A stretch of DNA of 64,000 nucleotides from Cyclobacteriaceae bacterium (lineage in GTDB: Bacteria; Bacteroidota; Bacteroidia; Cytophagales; Cyclobacteriaceae): positions 124,001 through 188,000 of the forward strand of contig JANQEU010000055.1 of assembly GCA_028278225.1 (NCBI GenBank), in the 5' to 3' direction. Of this stretch, positions 25,454 to 34,539 are shown one piece after another. Position 1 is the stretch's first letter. Each line of letters opens with the position of its first letter. The position numbers and the translations under genes were made by a program. The notes under the pieces are model-generated. The model saw only the letters and a list, made by a program, of their open reading frames with translations. It was not told the origin of the DNA and searched no databases.

Positions 25454-25966
25454 TTAAAAGACGTATTTGAAGGTTAGGGCCGAATCCCAAAAACGTGCTC
25501 TTGTGTATCTAAGATCAATAAAATTAAAATATGGTTTAATGTCAAATCCGATGGTTACCGGAACGCTTAGCCACCTGTATTCAAGGCCGATCATCGCATC
25601 TACTCCCATTACGTAGAATGTGCGTTCTTCAAATTCGAAAGTGGGTGGATCCACGGATCTCAAAACTCTACTGAGTTTTTTATACTGCTCATATCCGACA
25701 TGACCGCCTACACCGTAAAAGGCATAAAAATTCTCATTAAAGGAGAACTCCATAGGCTGGTGGAAGAGATACATGGTAGTAAGTTGCAGCCCATTCTTTC
25801 TTCCGCTCATGGTTATTTCAAGGGATTCCTCTTCCACCAGGAACTTTTTAAATGTAATTCCTGACGTATGTCCGAGCCTGACACCGGCCGACTGCTCGTA
25901 AGCGGCCTGTCCGAGGCAGAAAGTAGTGGCGAGCAGGACCAGTGGGGGAAAAATCAAACGCTGCAT
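25454..25966 (-). CDS. outer-membrane beta-barrel protein (hypothetical)
   Basis: A 170-residue protein with a signal peptide (MQRLIFPPLVLLATTFCLGQ). Its first mature segment, SAGVRLGHTSGITFKKFL, is typical of small Bacteroidetes porin-like barrels that start AGLRxGxxxGxT. Later strands (FYAFYGVGGHVGYEQY, VMGVDAMIGLEYRWLSVPV, IGFDIKPYFNF) and the ending SALTFKYVF, with terminal Phe, support an eight-strand OmpW/OmpA-like barrel. Only 3 bp separate it from the next gene and 6 bp from the beta-solenoid gene before it, so translation is probably coupled. Function unknown. Confidence 0.78.
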   Translation of the reverse strand: MQRLIFPPLVLLATTFCLGQAAYEQSAGVRLGHTSGITFKKFLVEEESLEITMSGRKNGLQLTTMYLFHQPMEFSFNENFYAFYGVGGHVGYEQYKKLSRVLRSVDPPTFEFEERTFYVMGVDAMIGLEYRWLSVPVTIGFDIKPYFNFIDLRYTRARFWDSALTFKYVF

Positions 25967-25972
25967 GAGTGC

Positions 25973-27097
25973 CTAATCTCGATTTGTGAAAATGTCGGTT
26001 TCTTTGATTGAAATGATCAATTCCCCTCCATCGGATTTTATATCCAACCGGCTGTGAGTGGTATTTGTATTACCGACGAATCCATTCAACGAAATGATCC
26101 CCTCCTCCAGTATTTCCTTCTTCAATACAAGCATACTGTTCGGTAAGTACATTTGATCTTCCGGTCCTCCCACGATTGAGGTATTGATGTAAGAAGCCTG
26201 ATCCAGTATCATATTTATATCACAGGACTTGCCGTTGATCTCAATTTTACCAAAGTCCTTATTAATGCGGCTCAGGAATATGTCTCCGTAATCAAAATCC
26301 AGTCTTATATCTTCTGCGGCATAATCAAGATTAAGGTCCGTAAAAGTACCCTCACCAATCAAATCTGTCACTTCATCCATAAAATACTTATCGTTCCGCG
26401 AGATCATATGTACCTCTTTGACCACACCTAGTGAGATCTCTGAAGAGCTGGATTCAAAATCCAGTTTCCCACCCCCGGAGATTTTACTGTCAATCCCGCG
26501 AAGTGTGAGGTTCCCGTCGTCGATATAGTCAAATGTATGTTTACCAAAGCTGTGTTTTAACATCAATTCATTGCTGATCTTGTTTCCCCTTAAGTCGCCA
26601 TGTGAAAGATCTATTGAAACAACACCTGCCAGGGTTGACAAATATATGTCTCCGAATTTATTGTCAATGGATATATCCACCTCTTCCGGGACCCATATTT
26701 CATAATCCACCGATACACGGTTCCCTCCTATCACAGATTTGGAGTAATCCGTTACCTGATCCACCAGATCTGCCAGGATCCCCCTGCTTTTACCCTGATC
26801 AAATTTGGTTGCTCCACTTACAATGGTCCCAATTTTGCGAAGGTCGACATCCACTCGCCGCATTTCCTTATTCACTATATCCTGGCTCTTTCCTTCTGCA
26901 ATTACCTCCACTTTTATGCGAATGGAGTCATTGTACCACGTATGGACGATGACTTCACCGTATTTATTGGTAATATCCAACCTTGCCTGCTCCCCGATGT
27001 AAAATGACTGATCAAAGCTTTTCTCTATCCGTACATTCTGTGCAGACAGTAGCGTCGTGATCAATAACATGTAACTATATACCCCTATTTTCTTCAT
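25973..27097 (-). CDS. DUF4097-like beta-solenoid exported protein
   Basis: A 374-residue exported protein. Signal peptide MKKIGVYSYMLLITTLLSAQ, then repeated short strands of the type NKYGEVIVHTW, NKFGDIYLSTLAGVVSIDL, HGDLRGNKISNELMLKH and DYGDIFLSRINKDFGKIEIN. These resemble the right-handed beta-solenoid of DUF4097/adhesin-type proteins that often sit beside ECF sigma and anti-sigma genes in Bacteroidetes. Its start overlaps the anti-sigma-like gene by 23 bp, which points to translational coupling. A surface or periplasmic sensing role for the ECF system is an inference. Confidence 0.75.
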   Translation of the reverse strand: MKKIGVYSYMLLITTLLSAQNVRIEKSFDQSFYIGEQARLDITNKYGEVIVHTWYNDSIRIKVEVIAEGKSQDIVNKEMRRVDVDLRKIGTIVSGATKFDQGKSRGILADLVDQVTDYSKSVIGGNRVSVDYEIWVPEEVDISIDNKFGDIYLSTLAGVVSIDLSHGDLRGNKISNELMLKHSFGKHTFDYIDDGNLTLRGIDSKISGGGKLDFESSSSEISLGVVKEVHMISRNDKYFMDEVTDLIGEGTFTDLNLDYAAEDIRLDFDYGDIFLSRINKDFGKIEINGKSCDINMILDQASYINTSIVGGPEDQMYLPNSMLVLKKEILEEGIISLNGFVGNTNTTHSRLDIKSDGGELIISIKETDIFTNRD

Positions 27098-27569
27098 TGC
27101 TCTTGTCTTCTAAGTCTTCCAAAATTCTTTCTAAGATTTTCAGCTTCAACCGATAGTTGTCGATCATGGCTGTTATGACCTCTTCGTTGTGAACGTCGTC
27201 CCTCAGATCCTCACTCAATTCCGTAAACGCTACGTCCAGAGCTTCAATATCCTGCAATAACTGAGGATCACTGACCTGATTCCTAACCAAATTGATTTTA
27301 GCATCAATCATATCCTGATAATAAAACTGTGCCTCCTGAAGTTCAGCCGGAAACGTATCCCCGGTGCCTGAGGTAGAGCGGAACCCAACCCAGCCAGCCA
27401 GAAGGATTAAAACAGATGCCGCAATCGAATACCAAATTCTTAAAGGCACCGTTTTTGTCTTTTGTTTGATTTTAGGCGCGATTTCGGACCATCCATGCGC
27501 TACATCAAATGGGTAGAGTTCGAAATCCTCCTGGTTACGCTGAACATACTGTTTAAGTTTATCAGACAT
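27075..27569 (-). CDS. anti-sigma-factor-like single-pass membrane protein
   Basis: A 164-residue protein. A cytoplasmic N-terminus of about 46 residues (LKQYVQRNQEDFELYPFDVAHGW) is followed by one membrane helix (about residues 47-63, WYSIAASVLILLAGWVG) and a periplasmic coiled-coil C-terminus (LLQDIEALDVAFTELSEDLRDD, IDNYRLKLKILERILEDLEDK). It starts 8 bp inside the 3' end of the ECF sigma gene, the classic arrangement for a sigma/anti-sigma pair. Sequence similarity to a named anti-sigma family is weak, so the role rests mainly on topology and position. Confidence 0.78.
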   Translation of the reverse strand: MSDKLKQYVQRNQEDFELYPFDVAHGWSEIAPKIKQKTKTVPLRIWYSIAASVLILLAGWVGFRSTSGTGDTFPAELQEAQFYYQDMIDAKINLVRNQVSDPQLLQDIEALDVAFTELSEDLRDDVHNEEVITAMIDNYRLKLKILERILEDLEDKSNEENRGI

Positions 27570-28119
27570 ATTGCTGTACTTTATCGCTTAACTGGTTACG
27601 AATCCTCGCTTTCGCTTTACAATACTGAGCTTTGGATGCTGATTCCGAAATCGACAGGATCTGCGCAATTTCCTTGTGATCATATCCTTCAAATAAATAA
27701 AGCGACAAAACCGTGCGACATCCGTCAGGAAGTGTATCCACAGCTCCCATGATCTGGTTTGCACGGTACTTGTTATATTCAAAATCATCTTGTTCTTCCT
27801 CCATGGTATCCCAGCCCTCCTTCAATTCAGTTGTCATCAACCGCCGCTTTCTCAACGCATTGATGCAATTATTTGTAACAATTCTTTTTATCCAACTGCT
27901 AAAAGTATTTGACTCCCTTAGTGTTGGTAGTCTTTGAAATGCATCAATGAATGATTCCTGCAAAATATCCTTGGCTTCTTCTTCGTCTCCCATCATTCGA
28001 CGGCAGATATTATACATCGCTTTTGCATATAGTCGATAAAGCTCAGACTGAGCACTTTGATCACCCTTCTGACTGCTTTCGATCAGATGCTTATGGATAT
28101 TTTGAGCTTCTCCTTTCAC
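27562..28119 (-). CDS. ECF-type RNA polymerase sigma factor
   Basis: A 185-residue extracytoplasmic-function sigma-70 factor. Region 2 (about residues 20-90: ELYRLYAKAMYNICRRMMGD, EEAKDILQESFIDAFQRLP, SFSSWIKRI-like FSSWIKRIVTNNC) binds core polymerase and the -10 element. Region 4 (about 125-180: LPDGCRTVLSLYLFEGYDHK, EIAQILSISESASKAQYCKAK) binds the -35 element. It heads a five-gene leftward operon with an anti-sigma-like protein, a beta-solenoid protein and two barrel-like proteins, all overlapping or nearly so. It probably controls this operon and other envelope genes. The upstream methyltransferase ends 40 bp away. Confidence 0.95.
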   Translation of the reverse strand: MKGEAQNIHKHLIESSQKGDQSAQSELYRLYAKAMYNICRRMMGDEEEAKDILQESFIDAFQRLPTLRESNTFSSWIKRIVTNNCINALRKRRLMTTELKEGWDTMEEEQDDFEYNKYRANQIMGAVDTLPDGCRTVLSLYLFEGYDHKEIAQILSISESASKAQYCKAKARIRNQLSDKVQQYV

Positions 28120-28159
28120 TTTTCTTGCTTCAAGGACGCTGTGAATCTTAAAAGGTTTC

Positions 28160-28759
28160 TCAATTTCGATAGATATGGGAAAAAATCAGCCCTTTTCTGA
28201 AGAATCTTCGATCTTCTAACCTGAATCCGTTCTTAAGAATCGTGCTATGAATAGATGGCAAATTTCGGGATTCCAGGTGGGAAAATACCCTGAAAAACAG
28301 GTACATCAGAAAAATCAGGATCCTGTCTCTCTTTTTGCCGGTATGCCGAAAATCAGAGACAACAAGTCTTCCGTTTGGTCGAAGTAACATCAGAATCTTT
28401 GATAATACCGTCTCCAGATTATCCTGACAAAAAACATCAAGGAAGAACGGACATATAACTGTATCGTAAGGCCCTGACAGCTGCATCTCAAGGAAATCCC
28501 CCCGGATAAAGACTATTTTTTCCGACCGATAGGCACTGGCCTGTGATATCATCCTCTTCGATAAATCAAGGTAGTCCACTTCAATATCCTCACCCACATA
28601 ATTTAATATTTTGCCTGTTCCGCCACCCAGAATCAATACACGGCTGTTTTTTTCCAGTTTATTTAAAAAGTAAGCAGCGGCTTTGACCAACGTATTCCCA
28701 AAGGCTATTTGTTGAATCAGGTCATAAAACCCTGCTACTTTGTTAAAATCATTTTTCAC
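28160..28759 (-). CDS. class I SAM-dependent methyltransferase
   Basis: A 199-residue methyltransferase of the UbiE/Methyltransf_11 type. SAM motif I is VLILGGGTGKILNYV (about residues 39-53). An acidic post-I motif follows in VDYLDLSKRMISQAS, with motif II-like GPYDTVICPFFLDVF and motif III LLRPNGRLVVSDFR. It starts inside the stop codon of the UbiA-like gene (ATGA overlap at 28756-28759), so the two are translationally coupled. That pairing suggests modification of a prenylated or lipid-like product, an inference; menaquinone methylation by MenG/UbiE is one possibility, but the sequence is not close enough to call it. A basic tail (GKKRDRILIF) is odd. Confidence 0.82.
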   Translation of the reverse strand: MKNDFNKVAGFYDLIQQIAFGNTLVKAAAYFLNKLEKNSRVLILGGGTGKILNYVGEDIEVDYLDLSKRMISQASAYRSEKIVFIRGDFLEMQLSGPYDTVICPFFLDVFCQDNLETVLSKILMLLRPNGRLVVSDFRHTGKKRDRILIFLMYLFFRVFSHLESRNLPSIHSTILKNGFRLEDRRFFRKGLIFSHIYRN

Positions 28760-29582
28760 AACAGGAGCAATGGAATAAAAAAGATACCATCACTGATCAT
28801 TCGATAATAGTCATTGCGCTCAAAAAGATCCTTATTGAACAATAAAAGTAAAAGCACCAATGAAGACAGGCTGTAAAATACCTGGAGAATGATAAAATGA
28901 CCACCAAAGTACATTATGATGCTGGCTGCCAGGGACAACACACATAATGAGATAATAACTTTTTTCGAAGTATCAGGGCCAATTTTTGTGACCAAGGAAT
29001 GAAATCCGTCATGGAAATCCGTTTCCGCCTCGATCAGTGCGATTAACAGCAAATTAGCAAGTGCCAGGAGAATCATTTGCAGCAATATCAAAATGTCGGT
29101 CCATGCTATGACGACTAATGAAAAAGGATAGAGAAAAATACCGATCCCAAATCCGATGGAAATCGCAAGTTCTTTAAACCCTGATCGTGCCAGGTTTCTT
29201 TCAAGTGCCAGATATAGTGATGAAACCAGGGCCAAAGCACTACCTCCTATAATAACATTTTCAGGAAGCCAAAGCAGGTTGACAATTGTAATAAGCAGAC
29301 ACACCAAAGCTACCAGTTTTAATTTCTCATAGTTTCGTTTGTGAAAGGAATGCCTTGAAAAGAGGGGGTCGCCAATCTTGAAGCATCCCGCAAGTGGTCA
29401 ATAGTATATATTAGCCAGACTGCAATCCCAAGAGCTATGTAAATGGAGACGGGAACGGTAATTGAATATTGAGCAGAAACAAAATAGAGAAGCAGAAGAG
29501 TTGCCGCAACAATGTCTAGTGATAACCACCGGAGGATCAGGATGAAATGAGCAACTCTCAGGACCGTACCTGAAAAGCTCAT
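28756..29582 (-). pseudogene. UbiA-like polytopic membrane protein, split by a 1-nt frameshift
   Basis: Two frames, 29582-29319 (87 codons) and 29307-28756, together encode one membrane protein. Read straight, the first ends ...DASRLATPSFQGIPF...MRN. Shifting -1 at a run of five C (plus-strand GGGGG at 29364-29368) gives LATPLFSRHSFHKRNYEKLK, which joins smoothly to the second frame. RHxFHKRNY after a YTxDHLxDA motif is what I would expect in Bacteroidetes UbiA-like integral membrane proteins, as is IEAETDFHDGFHSLVTKIG later. The restored protein would be 275 aa with about eight helices. A base lost from a C6 run (real mutation or assembly error) is the simplest explanation; -1 slippage on CCC is possible. 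The gene sits 3 bp after atpG and overlaps the methyltransferase by 4 bp. Confidence 0.75.
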
Positions 29583-29585
29583 TTA

Positions 29586-30476
29586 CTACGAGCCCTTGGC
29601 CAATGCCTCAGCACCACCTACGATTTCCAGTATTTCTTTGGTGATAGCAGCCTGACGTGTCCTGTTATACGTTAGGCGCAGGTCTTTCAAAAGCTCCTGG
29701 GCATTGTCTGTTGCCTGATCCATGGCAGTCATTCTGGCTCCTTGTTCAGCAGCATTGGATTCCAGCAGGGCTTTATAAAATTGTATTCTAAGCGATTTTG
29801 GAACTATCTCATTGAATATGAATTCCTGATCCGGCTCAAATATGTAATCTGTTTCAATCTTGACATCTTCTTCGATTTCACCAGGACTAATGGGAAGAAA
29901 TGGCTCTGCCCTCAATATTTGTGTCGCAACATTTTTGAACTCGTTATAGATGATCACCACTTTGTCGTAAGTTCCGTCAACGAATCCTGTCATGGCATGA
30001 TTTGCAGCTTCCATTACCTGATCGAAATCCAGATGATGGAACATATCCCAGTAATCATCAATTACCTGATACCCTCTTTTTGAGAAAAATTCCCTTGATC
30101 TCTTCCCGATTGGCATGATGTAAAGGCCCCCGCCTCCTTCCACATCACGGTAGGATTCATTTATTTCATTCAGGGTATGCTTAAAAATGGAACTGTTAAA
30201 AGCTCCGCAGAGGCCTCTGTCAGAAGAAACCACAACAAGCAGAACGTTTTCCACCTCACGTTCTTCAGCATATGGATTCTCAACCTGAGCCGTATCGATG
30301 GAAGCTGAAATATTCTGCATAACACCTGTCAGTTTCTGAGAGAAAGGCCTCATTTGCATAATACGGTCCTGGGCTCTTCGCAACTTGGCAGCAGCTACCA
30401 TTTTCATGGCTTTGGTAATCTGCTGCGTCGATGTGACAGACTGTATCCTGTTTTTTACTTCCTTGAGATTCGCCAT
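29586..30476 (-). CDS. atpG: F1F0 ATP synthase subunit gamma
   Basis: Central rotor shaft of the F1 motor, 296 residues. The N-terminal helix MANLKEVKNRIQSVTSTQQI TKAMKMVAAAKLRRAQ (in two parts) and the C-terminal helix ending EQGARMTAMDQATDNAQELL...RQAAITKEILEIVGGAEAL are the two antiparallel helices that turn inside the alpha3-beta3 ring. The Rossmann-like middle contains VVSSDRGLCGAFNSSIFKH. It lies 3 bp after atpA and is the last ATP synthase gene here; atpD and atpC do not follow. Confidence 0.97.
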   Translation of the reverse strand: MANLKEVKNRIQSVTSTQQITKAMKMVAAAKLRRAQDRIMQMRPFSQKLTGVMQNISASIDTAQVENPYAEEREVENVLLVVVSSDRGLCGAFNSSIFKHTLNEINESYRDVEGGGGLYIMPIGKRSREFFSKRGYQVIDDYWDMFHHLDFDQVMEAANHAMTGFVDGTYDKVVIIYNEFKNVATQILRAEPFLPISPGEIEEDVKIETDYIFEPDQEFIFNEIVPKSLRIQFYKALLESNAAEQGARMTAMDQATDNAQELLKDLRLTYNRTRQAAITKEILEIVGGAEALAKGS

Positions 30477-30479
30477 TAT

Positions 30480-32060
30480 CTATTGTTCGTATCTGCTCGC
30501 AATGTCTTTGGCTGCTTCTTCAAGCTTGGACAGGGCGGCATCGTCAAGTTTGCCAGCTTTGAATAGATCCAGGACATCCTGATGCTGGGTTTTCATTACC
30601 TGGATAAATTCTTTTTCGAATGGTTTCACTTTTTCCTCGGGCATCTTATCCAGATATCCTTTAGTCGAAGCATAGATTATTGCAACTTGCTCTTCCACCG
30701 GAACAGGGGTATACTGCGGTTGTTTCAGCACTTCCTGATTTCTTCTGCCTCTGTCAATTGTTCTCTGAGTGGCTGCGTCCAGATCTGATCCGAATTTTGA
30801 AAATGCCTCCAGTTCCCTGAACTGGGCCTGATCCAGCTTCAAGGTTCCTGCAATCTTTTTCATCGATTTGATCTGAGCAGATCCCCCTACCCTTGAAACG
30901 GAAATCCCCACATTGATCGCAGGTCGAATGCCGGAATTGAAGAGGTTGGCCTCGAGGAATATCTGCCCATCGGTGATCGAGATCACGTTTGTAGGGATGT
31001 AAGCGGTAACATCACCCGCTTGTGTCTCAATAATCGGCAATGCGGTCAATGATCCGCCACCCTTTACTTTATCTCGCAGTACTTCCGGGAGATCATTCAT
31101 TTGTGCCGCGATGTCATCGTTATCAATGATTTTTGCGGCTCGTTCCAGCAGTCGTGAGTGTAAATAGAATACATCACCCGGATAGGCTTCTCTTCCCGGA
31201 GGTCTTCTGAGCAACAGCGATACTTCCCTGTAAGAAACCGCCTGCTTCGAAAGATCGTCGTAGATCACCAGTGCAGGTCTTCCCGTATCCCGGAAGAACT
31301 CCCCGATTGCCGCCCCGGTAAATGGCGCAAAGAATTGCATCGGTGCGGGATCGGAAGCGGAAGCCGTAACTATTGTGGTGTAATCCATTGCTCCTGCTCT
31401 TTCCAGAGTAGCCAGAATGGAAGCAACGGTAGATGACTTTTGTCCGACTGCCACGTAAATGCAGTATACAGGCTCTCCTTTGTCGTAAAATTCTTTTTGA
31501 TTGATGATCGTGTCAATAGCGACGGCCGTTTTACCGGTTTGCCGGTCACCGATGATCAGCTCCCGCTGCCCTCGCCCAATCGGGATCATGGAGTCGATGG
31601 CTTTGATACCCGTTTGAAGAGGCTCACTAACGGGTTGCCGGTAGATTACCCCGGGGGCCTTCCTTTCCATTGGCATCTCATAAAGCTCCCCTTTTATGGG
31701 ACCTTTTCCATCAATAGGTTCTCCCAGAGTATTGACAACCCTGCCAGCCAGGCCGTCCCCAACCCGAACCGAGCCGATTCTTCCGGTTCTCTTGACAGTA
31801 TCCCCTTCTCTCACTTCGCTTGAGTCCCCCAGAAGTACAACACCTACATTGTCTTCTTCAAGGTTCAGCACAAGTGCATTCAACCCATTCTCAAATTCCA
31901 GCAATTCCCCTGCCTGCGCCTGGGTCAATCCGTATATACGGGCAACACCATCACCAACTTGAAGTACGGTGCCTATCTCTTCAAGCTCCGATTCCGTCTT
32001 GAAATTTGAAAGTTGTTCTCTTAGAATCGCTGAAACCTCATCAGGTCTGACATCTGCCAT
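30480..32060 (-). CDS. atpA: F1F0 ATP synthase subunit alpha
   Basis: Non-catalytic nucleotide-binding F1 subunit, 526 residues, a normal length. The beta-barrel N-terminus (about 25-95, [14 protein letters not shown]) is followed by the nucleotide domain with Walker [10 protein letters not shown] (about residues 171-179), the Walker B region [12 protein letters not shown], and the alpha signature [23 protein letters not shown]. The catalytic-interface arginine lies in the segment [15 protein letters not shown]. It starts 27 bp after the delta-subunit gene and lies 3 bp before atpG in one operon. Confidence 0.98.
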   Translation of the reverse strand: MADVRPDEVSAILREQLSNFKTESELEEIGTVLQVGDGVARIYGLTQAQAGELLEFENGLNALVLNLEEDNVGVVLLGDSSEVREGDTVKRTGRIGSVRVGDGLAGRVVNTLGEPIDGKGPIKGELYEMPMERKAPGVIYRQPVSEPLQTGIKAIDSMIPIGRGQRELIIGDRQTGKTAVAIDTIINQKEFYDKGEPVYCIYVAVGQKSSTVASILATLERAGAMDYTTIVTASASDPAPMQFFAPFTGAAIGEFFRDTGRPALVIYDDLSKQAVSYREVSLLLRRPPGREAYPGDVFYLHSRLLERAAKIIDNDDIAAQMNDLPEVLRDKVKGGGSLTALPIIETQAGDVTAYIPTNVISITDGQIFLEANLFNSGIRPAINVGISVSRVGGSAQIKSMKKIAGTLKLDQAQFRELEAFSKFGSDLDAATQRTIDRGRRNQEVLKQPQYTPVPVEEQVAIIYASTKGYLDKMPEEKVKPFEKEFIQVMKTQHQDVLDLFKAGKLDDAALSKLEEAAKDIASRYEQ

Positions 32061-32087
32061 AGTAATTTTCTTTAATGCCTTGCGGCC

Positions 32088-32642
32088 TTAGTTTTGTGCG
32101 TATTGCTGTTGTTTAAACTTTAATTCCAGTTCTTTCAGTTTGCCACTCAGGCTTTCATCTATTTGACGATCACCCATCATCAGGATATATCCACCTACAA
32201 TTTCAGGATCTACCTTTTCCACCAGCAATGGTGTTTTTCCTGATATTTCCTTTACAATTTCCTTAACCGAGTCCCGGATTGCATCATCGATAGTAAAAGT
32301 TGTGGTGATTGTCGCTTCCTGGTACCCTTTCTTAATGTTGTAAAGTTTAAGGAATTCTTCGGCCACCTGAGGAAGCACATCTTCCCGGTTTTTCCTTGTA
32401 ATCAGGGAAAAAACCATCAATGTCAACTCATTTATTTTTCCTTCAAATATTTTGTTCAGAATGTCCGCCTTCTTGAGGTGCACAATGATGGGGCTTTTCA
32501 GCATTGCGACAAAGCCCTTATTTTCCCTGCAAATTGTCACAAAGGTCTCCATATCCTGCCTGACCTCGTCAAGAAGCTTTTGCTCCTCCGCCAGATCAAG
32601 TAATGGCCTTGCGTACCTTTTGGCTATTCTGCTTGCGGACAT
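32088..32642 (-). CDS. atpH: F1F0 ATP synthase subunit delta
   Basis: Stator subunit OSCP/delta, 184 residues, linking the b dimer to the top of F1. The N-terminal helical bundle begins SRIAKRYARPLLDLAEEQ, typical of the family, and the C-terminus contains the conserved IVGGYILMMGDRQIDESLSGK stretch (in two parts) near residue 150. It follows atpF by 3 bp and precedes atpA by 27 bp. Confidence 0.95.
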   Translation of the reverse strand: MSASRIAKRYARPLLDLAEEQKLLDEVRQDMETFVTICRENKGFVAMLKSPIIVHLKKADILNKIFEGKINELTLMVFSLITRKNREDVLPQVAEEFLKLYNIKKGYQEATITTTFTIDDAIRDSVKEIVKEISGKTPLLVEKVDPEIVGGYILMMGDRQIDESLSGKLKELELKFKQQQYAQN

Positions 32643-32645
32643 CTA

Positions 32646-33140
32646 TCAATTCACTTTAACGTCTTTCAGGAATTTGTTTACCAAAGTCTTCTGGGATTTT
32701 TCATCCCCAAGCTTTTCCCGTATCAATTTTTCCGCGATGTCGATGGATAAAGTGGACACTAAATCCTTCACTTCTGCAATGGCTGCTTTCTTCTCGCTTT
32801 CAATACTTTGCCTCGCATCGCTAATCATTTTTTCTGTGATCTTTGAAGTTTCGCCCTTGGCCTCCTCTTTTATTTGATTTGCCGTAGAAATGGCCTCTTT
32901 CAGTATCTCATCGCGTTCAGCCCGGGCTTCCTGAAGCAAATATTCATTGTCCGACTTGATTTGCTCCATTTCTTCTTTGGCTGTCTCAGCCGCCTGAAGG
33001 GCATCTTCGATTTTACCCTCTCTTGCTCTCAACGCATCGGAAATTGGTCTCCAGACGAATACTGCGAGAACGATCACAACGGCCATGAAAACAACAAACT
33101 GCCAAAATATCAGGCCTATGTCAGGAGTAAGTAAATCCAT
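32646..33140 (-). CDS. atpF: F1F0 ATP synthase subunit b
   Basis: Peripheral-stalk subunit, 164 residues. One N-terminal membrane helix (about residues 10-27, IFWQFVVFMAVVIVLAVFVW) is followed by the conserved RPISDALRAREGKI and a long charged coiled coil (about 40-150; EAETAKEEMEQIKSDNEYL-type heptads). It lies 74 bp downstream of atpE; that gap holds a strong stem-loop. Only one b-type gene is seen, so the stalk is presumably a homodimer. Confidence 0.95.
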   Translation of the reverse strand: MDLLTPDIGLIFWQFVVFMAVVIVLAVFVWRPISDALRAREGKIEDALQAAETAKEEMEQIKSDNEYLLQEARAERDEILKEAISTANQIKEEAKGETSKITEKMISDARQSIESEKKAAIAEVKDLVSTLSIDIAEKLIREKLGDEKSQKTLVNKFLKDVKVN

Positions 33141-33168
33141 CTAATTCACATTTTATAGTTCAAACTAA

Positions 33169-33204
33169 GGGGCCTGACAAGATCTATCACCTTGTACAGA
33201 CCCC
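33169..33204 (-). ncRNA. intercistronic stem-loop between atpE and atpF
   Basis: In the leftward transcript GGGGUCUG (33204-33197), a bulged U and ACAAG (33195-33191) pair with CUUGU (33181-33177) and CAGGCCCC (33176-33169). This makes a 13-bp stem with one bulge, one G-U pair and a 9-nt loop. It begins 11 bp after the atpE stop, and no T-run follows, so it looks like an mRNA 3'-end protector or partial attenuator rather than a full terminator. Confidence 0.6.
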
Positions 33205-33214
33205 AATTCTTCAT

Positions 33215-33466
<252 letters not shown>

Positions 33467-33497
33467 TTATATATTTAAAATTTGAACATCCAATAAC

Positions 33498-34535
33498 TCA
33501 ATGATGATCCTCGGCCACTGCCATCCCGATATAGAGTGATGAGAACATCGTAAAAACATAAGCCTGTATAGAGGCTACCAATATTTCAATAAAATTGATT
33601 ACAGTCACAACAATCGCCGCCCCAAATCCGACAATGTACGATTGAAAAATAAATGCCATAGCCAGCAAACTCAGGATCACAATATGCCCTGCCGTGATCG
33701 CAACAAAAAGCCTTATCATAAGTGAAAAAGGCTTGGTGAACATTCCTATTATCTCAACTGGTATCAATATTGGCTTCAATGCCAAAGGAACTCCTGGCGC
33801 CATCAAATTATGCTTCCAGTAATTTTTATTTCCTGAAAAGTTTGTGATAATAAATGTTAGGACCGCCAGGACCATGGTCACGGCGATATTACCGGTAAGG
33901 TTGGCAGCGGCAGGAAACAGTCCGAGCAGGTTACCAAACCAGATAAAAAAGAAAAGCGTCAACATATAAGGAAGATACTTTTCATATTTCGGACCAATGT
34001 TGGGTTTAACTATCTCATCCCTGACGAAAATAATGATCGGTTCAAAAAATGATTGAATCCCCCGGGGAGCCCTCCCCTCATTTTTCCTGTATCCTCGTGC
34101 TACTGATAGAAAAATAAGCAGCATAATGCCGGAGTTTATGAAAAGAAACAAGACATTTTTAGTGATGGAAAAGTCCAGCACACTTTCACCGGATTCCAGC
34201 GTAATATGATCATGATCCATAACATAACCGTTGTAAGATACGGAGTTATGCTCGTCGTCGAAAAAATTGGATGAGGAAAACATCTCAAGCCCTTTTTCTT
34301 TTGAGTATACAATGACCGGAAGATGTACTTCCACACCATGCGTTATCTCCCAAATATGCGAATCCCGGATGTGATGATTGATCATTTCAGCCGGATTGAA
34401 TTTCTCTCCCTCCGAACCTTCGGCTGCCAACGATGGCTGAATTAGGAAAACACCCAGAAAAAGAAATAAAATACCGATTTTCAGTATTTTATTGACACAA
34501 ACAGAAGAATATTTCATTATGAAAACGGTGCTCAT
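33498..34535 (-). CDS. atpB: F1F0 ATP synthase subunit a
   Basis: Stator membrane subunit carrying the proton half-channels; 345 residues, longer than the Escherichia coli protein because of an N-terminal extension. The first 38 residues look like a signal sequence (IGILFLFLGVFLIQPSLAAEG), followed by about 90 periplasmic residues with DSHIWEITHGVEVHLP, a pattern common in Bacteroidetes AtpB. The essential arginine lies in SLMIRLFVAITAGHIVIL near residue 268, and five or more helices follow the extension. ATG at 34535; an alternative ATG at 34517. Starts 4 bp after the upstream membrane-protein gene. Confidence 0.96.
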   Translation of the reverse strand: MSTVFIMKYSSVCVNKILKIGILFLFLGVFLIQPSLAAEGSEGEKFNPAEMINHHIRDSHIWEITHGVEVHLPVIVYSKEKGLEMFSSSNFFDDEHNSVSYNGYVMDHDHITLESGESVLDFSITKNVLFLFINSGIMLLIFLSVARGYRKNEGRAPRGIQSFFEPIIIFVRDEIVKPNIGPKYEKYLPYMLTLFFFIWFGNLLGLFPAAANLTGNIAVTMVLAVLTFIITNFSGNKNYWKHNLMAPGVPLALKPILIPVEIIGMFTKPFSLMIRLFVAITAGHIVILSLLAMAFIFQSYIVGFGAAIVVTVINFIEILVASIQAYVFTMFSSLYIGMAVAEDHH

Positions 34536-34539
34536 TCGG

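Noticed and set aside
32452-32877. 141-codon plus-strand frame opposite atpF/atpH
   Set aside because: Antisense to two well-conserved ATP synthase genes; Ser/Phe/Leu-rich shadow composition.
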